DNA from: Arthrobacter sp. 18067
GTDB lineage: Bacteria > Actinomycetota > Actinomycetes > Actinomycetales > Micrococcaceae
DNA: 64,000 nt
Assembly: GCF_902706295.1 (NCBI RefSeq)
Contig: NZ_CACSJJ010000002.1
Coordinates: forward strand, 124,001 to 188,000
Direction of reading: 5' to 3'
Part shown: in pieces, positions 61,468 through 64,000 of the stretch
Position numbering within the stretch: position 1 is the first letter of the stretch
Layout: every line of letters starts with the position of its first letter
Position numbers and translations under genes: made by a program
The notes under the pieces: generated by a model
Databases searched by the model: none
What the model was told of the DNA's origin: nothing
Seen by the model: the letters and a program-made list of their open reading frames with translations, nothing else

Positions 61468-62877
61468 GTGGAACCGGCACAGCAATTGCGGACAAGGACT
61501 ACGCCTATCCCGGGCTTGTTGCTTTTTGAGCTGCCGGTTCATGGGGATGACCGGGGCTGGTTCAAGGAGAACTGGCACCGGAAGAAAATGGCGGACCTTG
61601 GGCTGCCGGATTTCGGCCCGGTGCAAAACAATATTTCCTTCAATGCTGCCCGCGGTACCACCCGTGGCATTCACGCCGAACCATGGGACAAATTCATTTC
61701 CCTCGCCTCCGGACGTATCTTCGGCGCGTGGGTGGACCTGCGCGAAGGACCCACCTTTGGGACGCTGTTTTGTGCGGAGCTGACAGCCAAGGACGCGATC
61801 TACGTCCCTCGAGGGGTAGGCAACGCCTTCCAGACGCTTGAGGACGACACCGCGTACACCTATCTGGTCAACGACCATTGGAGCGCGGAGGCACAGAAGG
61901 ACTACACCTTCCTGAATTTGGCCGATGAAGAAGTGGCTGTCCCGTGGCCGATTTCCTTGGACAAAGCGGTGGTGTCTCCACAGGACCGGAGTCATCAGGG
62001 ATTGTCCGAAGTGGAACCCATGAAGAGGCGGCGGACGCTGGTCCTTGGCGCGGATGGTCAGCTCGGAAACGCCCTGCGGACCTCTTTTGCAGGTGATCAA
62101 ACGGTGGAATTTGCGGGAAGGGAGCAGTTCGACATCACGTCGGAAGCATCGTATGCGGCAACCGACTGGCGGAAGTATTCCACCATCATCAACGCAGCAG
62201 CATTCACGGCAGTGGACGCTGCAGAGACCGCCGACGGCCGCGCAGCTGCCTGGAGGATCAACGCAACTGCCGTGGCCGTGTTGGCGAGGACCGCCGTCGA
62301 ACATTCCCTGACGCTGGTTCATATCTCCAGCGACTATGTGTTCGACGGCACGGCGGACGTTCACCGGGAAGATGAGGACCCCTCGCCCCTGGGGGTCTAT
62401 GGCCAGAGCAAAGCTGCTGGCGACGTTGCCGTGGCGACGGTGCCGCGCCACTACATTGTGCGCACCAGTTGGGTTGTGGGCGAGGGCCGCAATTTTGTCC
62501 GCACCATGGCTGCGCTGGCGGCACGCGGAGTTTCACCGTCGGTGGTGGATGACCAATGGGGCCGGTTGACTTTCGCCACGGACATCGCGGCGGGGATCCG
62601 GCATGTGCTCGAAACCAAGGCCCCTTATGGGACGTACAACCTCAGCAACAGCGGCGAACGGCAGTCGTGGGCCGACATTGCCCGGGAGGTGTATCGCTTG
62701 TGCGGGGCCGATCCCGGTTTGGTGCAGACCGTCAGTACCTCTGAGTACTTCAGGCCAGGCACCGCTCCCCGTCCGCAGAGCAGCGTCCTGGACCTGTCAG
62801 GAATTCGAGCCAGCGGTTTTGATCCGCCTGCCGCCGCCCAACGGCTTGCTGACTATGTGGCGGCACTGAAGCCCTAG
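61468..62877 (+). CDS. Bifunctional dTDP-4-dehydrorhamnose 3,5-epimerase / dTDP-4-dehydrorhamnose reductase (RmlC-RmlD fusion)
   Basis: 469 aa. Residues about 1-185 are an RmlC cupin (GLLLFELPVHGDDRGWFKENW, QNNISFNAARGTTRGIHAEPWDKF with catalytic His, and YVPRGVGNAFQTLED). Residues about 190-469 are RmlD (RRRTLVLGADGQLGNALR NADPH site, ISSDYVFDGTA, YGQSKAAGD catalytic Tyr-Lys). Both halves look complete, so one protein does the last two steps of dTDP-rhamnose synthesis. The GTG at 61468 begins 3 nt after the rmlB stop. Confidence 0.93.
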   Translation: MEPAQQLRTRTTPIPGLLLFELPVHGDDRGWFKENWHRKKMADLGLPDFGPVQNNISFNAARGTTRGIHAEPWDKFISLASGRIFGAWVDLREGPTFGTLFCAELTAKDAIYVPRGVGNAFQTLEDDTAYTYLVNDHWSAEAQKDYTFLNLADEEVAVPWPISLDKAVVSPQDRSHQGLSEVEPMKRRRTLVLGADGQLGNALRTSFAGDQTVEFAGREQFDITSEASYAATDWRKYSTIINAAAFTAVDAAETADGRAAAWRINATAVAVLARTAVEHSLTLVHISSDYVFDGTADVHREDEDPSPLGVYGQSKAAGDVAVATVPRHYIVRTSWVVGEGRNFVRTMAALAARGVSPSVVDDQWGRLTFATDIAAGIRHVLETKAPYGTYNLSNSGERQSWADIAREVYRLCGADPGLVQTVSTSEYFRPGTAPRPQSSVLDLSGIRASGFDPPAAAQRLADYVAALKP

Positions 62878-62949
62878 CGGAGTCCGGCAAAACGGCCTAA
62901 AGTTGCCCTACGGCAGCCCACAATGTGGCGGGGCCGGGAGACAACTCAA

Positions 62950-64000
62950 GTGAACAAGTTGGTTGGGCAGCACCCGCTGTCCGCGGCGATCCAGGCAGTG
63001 CAGCAGCCTCGGATCGCCGGCATCAATCGTTGTGCCCTGAGTTGGTCCCTGAAGCCTGGAGAGCCGAGAATGCTGCTGCCGAAGATCGCGCCCCGCAAAG
63101 ACGTACTCCCCCAGCGTCACCCTGCCTTGGACAGCAAGGGCGGCGCCACGCTGTTCGCCCCCCAGGGGCGGTCCCCTGTAGTCCCGCCTGATGATCGGTG
63201 GGTGAATCTCGGCGGAGCCCCCGTAAAGCTGATGGAAAATGATGACGCCTTGCGTGAAATCCTGCGCCGCGCGACGGCCGCTGATGCGAAACCGCTGGGT
63301 GTTTGTTCTGCCAACCTCGATCACATCCGGCACTTCGGCGCCGGCAGCCGGTGGGTGGGCACCCTGGACCAGCCCGCATCAGTTGAATGGCTGACCCTGC
63401 TCGATGGTGCGCCCCTGGTTTCGGAAGCCGGGAGGCTCACCGACCGTGCCTGGCCGCGCCTGGCGGGAAGCGATTTGGTGGGCCCTTTGCTGGATCATGC
63501 CGAGGAGCAAGGGCTGCGCGTGGGATTCCTGGGCGGATCGCCGGAAGCCCAAGGGCTCATCCGGAACAGGTTTGCCGGGGAGCGTCCCGGCCTGATAGTT
63601 GCAGGTTGGTGGGCCCCGGAGCGTTCTGTACTTGGTGATGTGACCGCATCCTCGCGTTTGGCAGCTGACATTGCCGCCTCCGGTACGGACATCCTCGTGG
63701 TGGGTTTGGGCAAACCCCGGCAGGAGCTCTGGATTGCCGAGTACGGGCAGTTGACGGGGGCCAAGGTTTTGCTCGCGTTCGGTGCCGTTGTTGACTTCCT
63801 CGCCGGCCGGATCAAGCGCTCCCCGGTATGGGTGAGTGCCCATGGTCTGGAATGGGCCTGGCGTTTGATGCTTGAACCACGACGCCTGGCCCGGCGATAC
63901 CTGGTGGACGGACCGGGTGCATACCTCACCCTGCGGATGTCCAGTAGTGCAGCTTTGCCCGTTTCGGCGACCGGTTCAACGGGCGTGATCCCGCGAACCG
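62950..64000 (+). CDS. WecG/TagA/CpsF-family glycosyltransferase (partial, cut by window end)
   Basis: The frame is open from the GTG at 62950 to the window edge, 350 codons. The domain starts near residue 85 (VNLGGAPVKLMENDDALREIL) and has GVCSANLDHIRHF, GLRVGFLGGSPEAQ, VVGLGKPRQELWIAEYG, LAFGAVVDFLAGRIKRSPVW and HGLEWAWRLMLEPRRLARRYL, the GT26 signature. These enzymes add N-acetylmannosaminyl or related residues to lipid-linked glycans. GGGAG lies 9 nt before the GTG; an in-frame ATG at 63070 is an alternative. The first 85 residues (PRIAGINRCALSWSLKPGEP and so on) are an unusual extension. It starts 72 nt after rmlCD, so a cell-surface polysaccharide locus probably continues to the right. 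Confidence 0.85.
   Translation, partial: MNKLVGQHPLSAAIQAVQQPRIAGINRCALSWSLKPGEPRMLLPKIAPRKDVLPQRHPALDSKGGATLFAPQGRSPVVPPDDRWVNLGGAPVKLMENDDALREILRRATAADAKPLGVCSANLDHIRHFGAGSRWVGTLDQPASVEWLTLLDGAPLVSEAGRLTDRAWPRLAGSDLVGPLLDHAEEQGLRVGFLGGSPEAQGLIRNRFAGERPGLIVAGWWAPERSVLGDVTASSRLAADIAASGTDILVVGLGKPRQELWIAEYGQLTGAKVLLAFGAVVDFLAGRIKRSPVWVSAHGLEWAWRLMLEPRRLARRYLVDGPGAYLTLRMSSSAALPVSATGSTGVIPRT

Overview
The window reads as a chromosome segment from a high-GC actinobacterium of the Micrococcaceae, most likely Arthrobacter/Paenarthrobacter. The evidence is a complete Pup-proteasome locus with a fused PafB-PafC regulator, RbpA, mycothiol ligase MshC, polyprenol-phosphate mannose synthase, a fused RmlC-RmlD, and abundant GTG starts. 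The genus is an inference; I could run no search. I saw no tRNA, rRNA, CRISPR array, insertion sequence or phage gene.

Bases 1-20000 are a myo-inositol (cyclitol) catabolic island. It holds the end of iolD, iolA, an iolE-like gene, iolG-like dehydrogenases, a sugar-porter transporter, a complete sugar ABC importer, iolB, a LacI-type regulator and a GntR/UTRA regulator. Seven different Gfo/Idh/MocA dehydrogenases and three xylose-isomerase-like TIM barrels lie in about 16 kb. This suggests that several inositol stereoisomers or derivatives are funnelled into one pathway. Copies of a TGTCCTGACA-like box sit at three intergenic promoters and suggest a GntR-family regulon. A perfect LacI operator lies just downstream of one of these promoters.

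Bases 20000-28400 are accessory. They hold a headless gene remnant, a MarR regulator divergent from an FAD monooxygenase with a perfect 28-bp palindrome between them, a short UvrA-like ABC protein, and a three-gene operon (type III polyketide synthase, methyltransferase, FAD monooxygenase). A SnoaL-like gene follows in convergent orientation.

Bases 28400-41700 are mostly housekeeping: peptide deformylase, an S9 peptidase, an RlmA-type rRNA methyltransferase, an NfeD/SPFH pair, rbpA, a mannosyltransferase, an amidohydrolase, a Ski2-like helicase and tatC-tatA.

Bases 41700-56400 are the Pup-proteasome region. On the minus strand the order is HAD hydrolase, M50-CBS protease, trmI, arc, dop, pup, prcB, prcA, pafA, two FKBP isomerases, pafBC. 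A PAC2-family gene diverges upstream. Together these genes tag proteins with Pup, remove the tag, unfold and degrade them, and regulate DNA-damage genes.

Bases 56400-64000 carry mshC, uppP, an aldo/keto reductase, and a dTDP-rhamnose set (rmlA, rmlB, rmlCD) leading into a WecG/TagA glycosyltransferase cut by the window end.

A recurring feature of the second half is apparent leaderless transcription. At least thirteen genes have a TAnnnT -10 hexamer 6-7 nt before the start codon and no Shine-Dalgarno. The catabolic genes of the first 20 kb mostly have good ribosome-binding sites.
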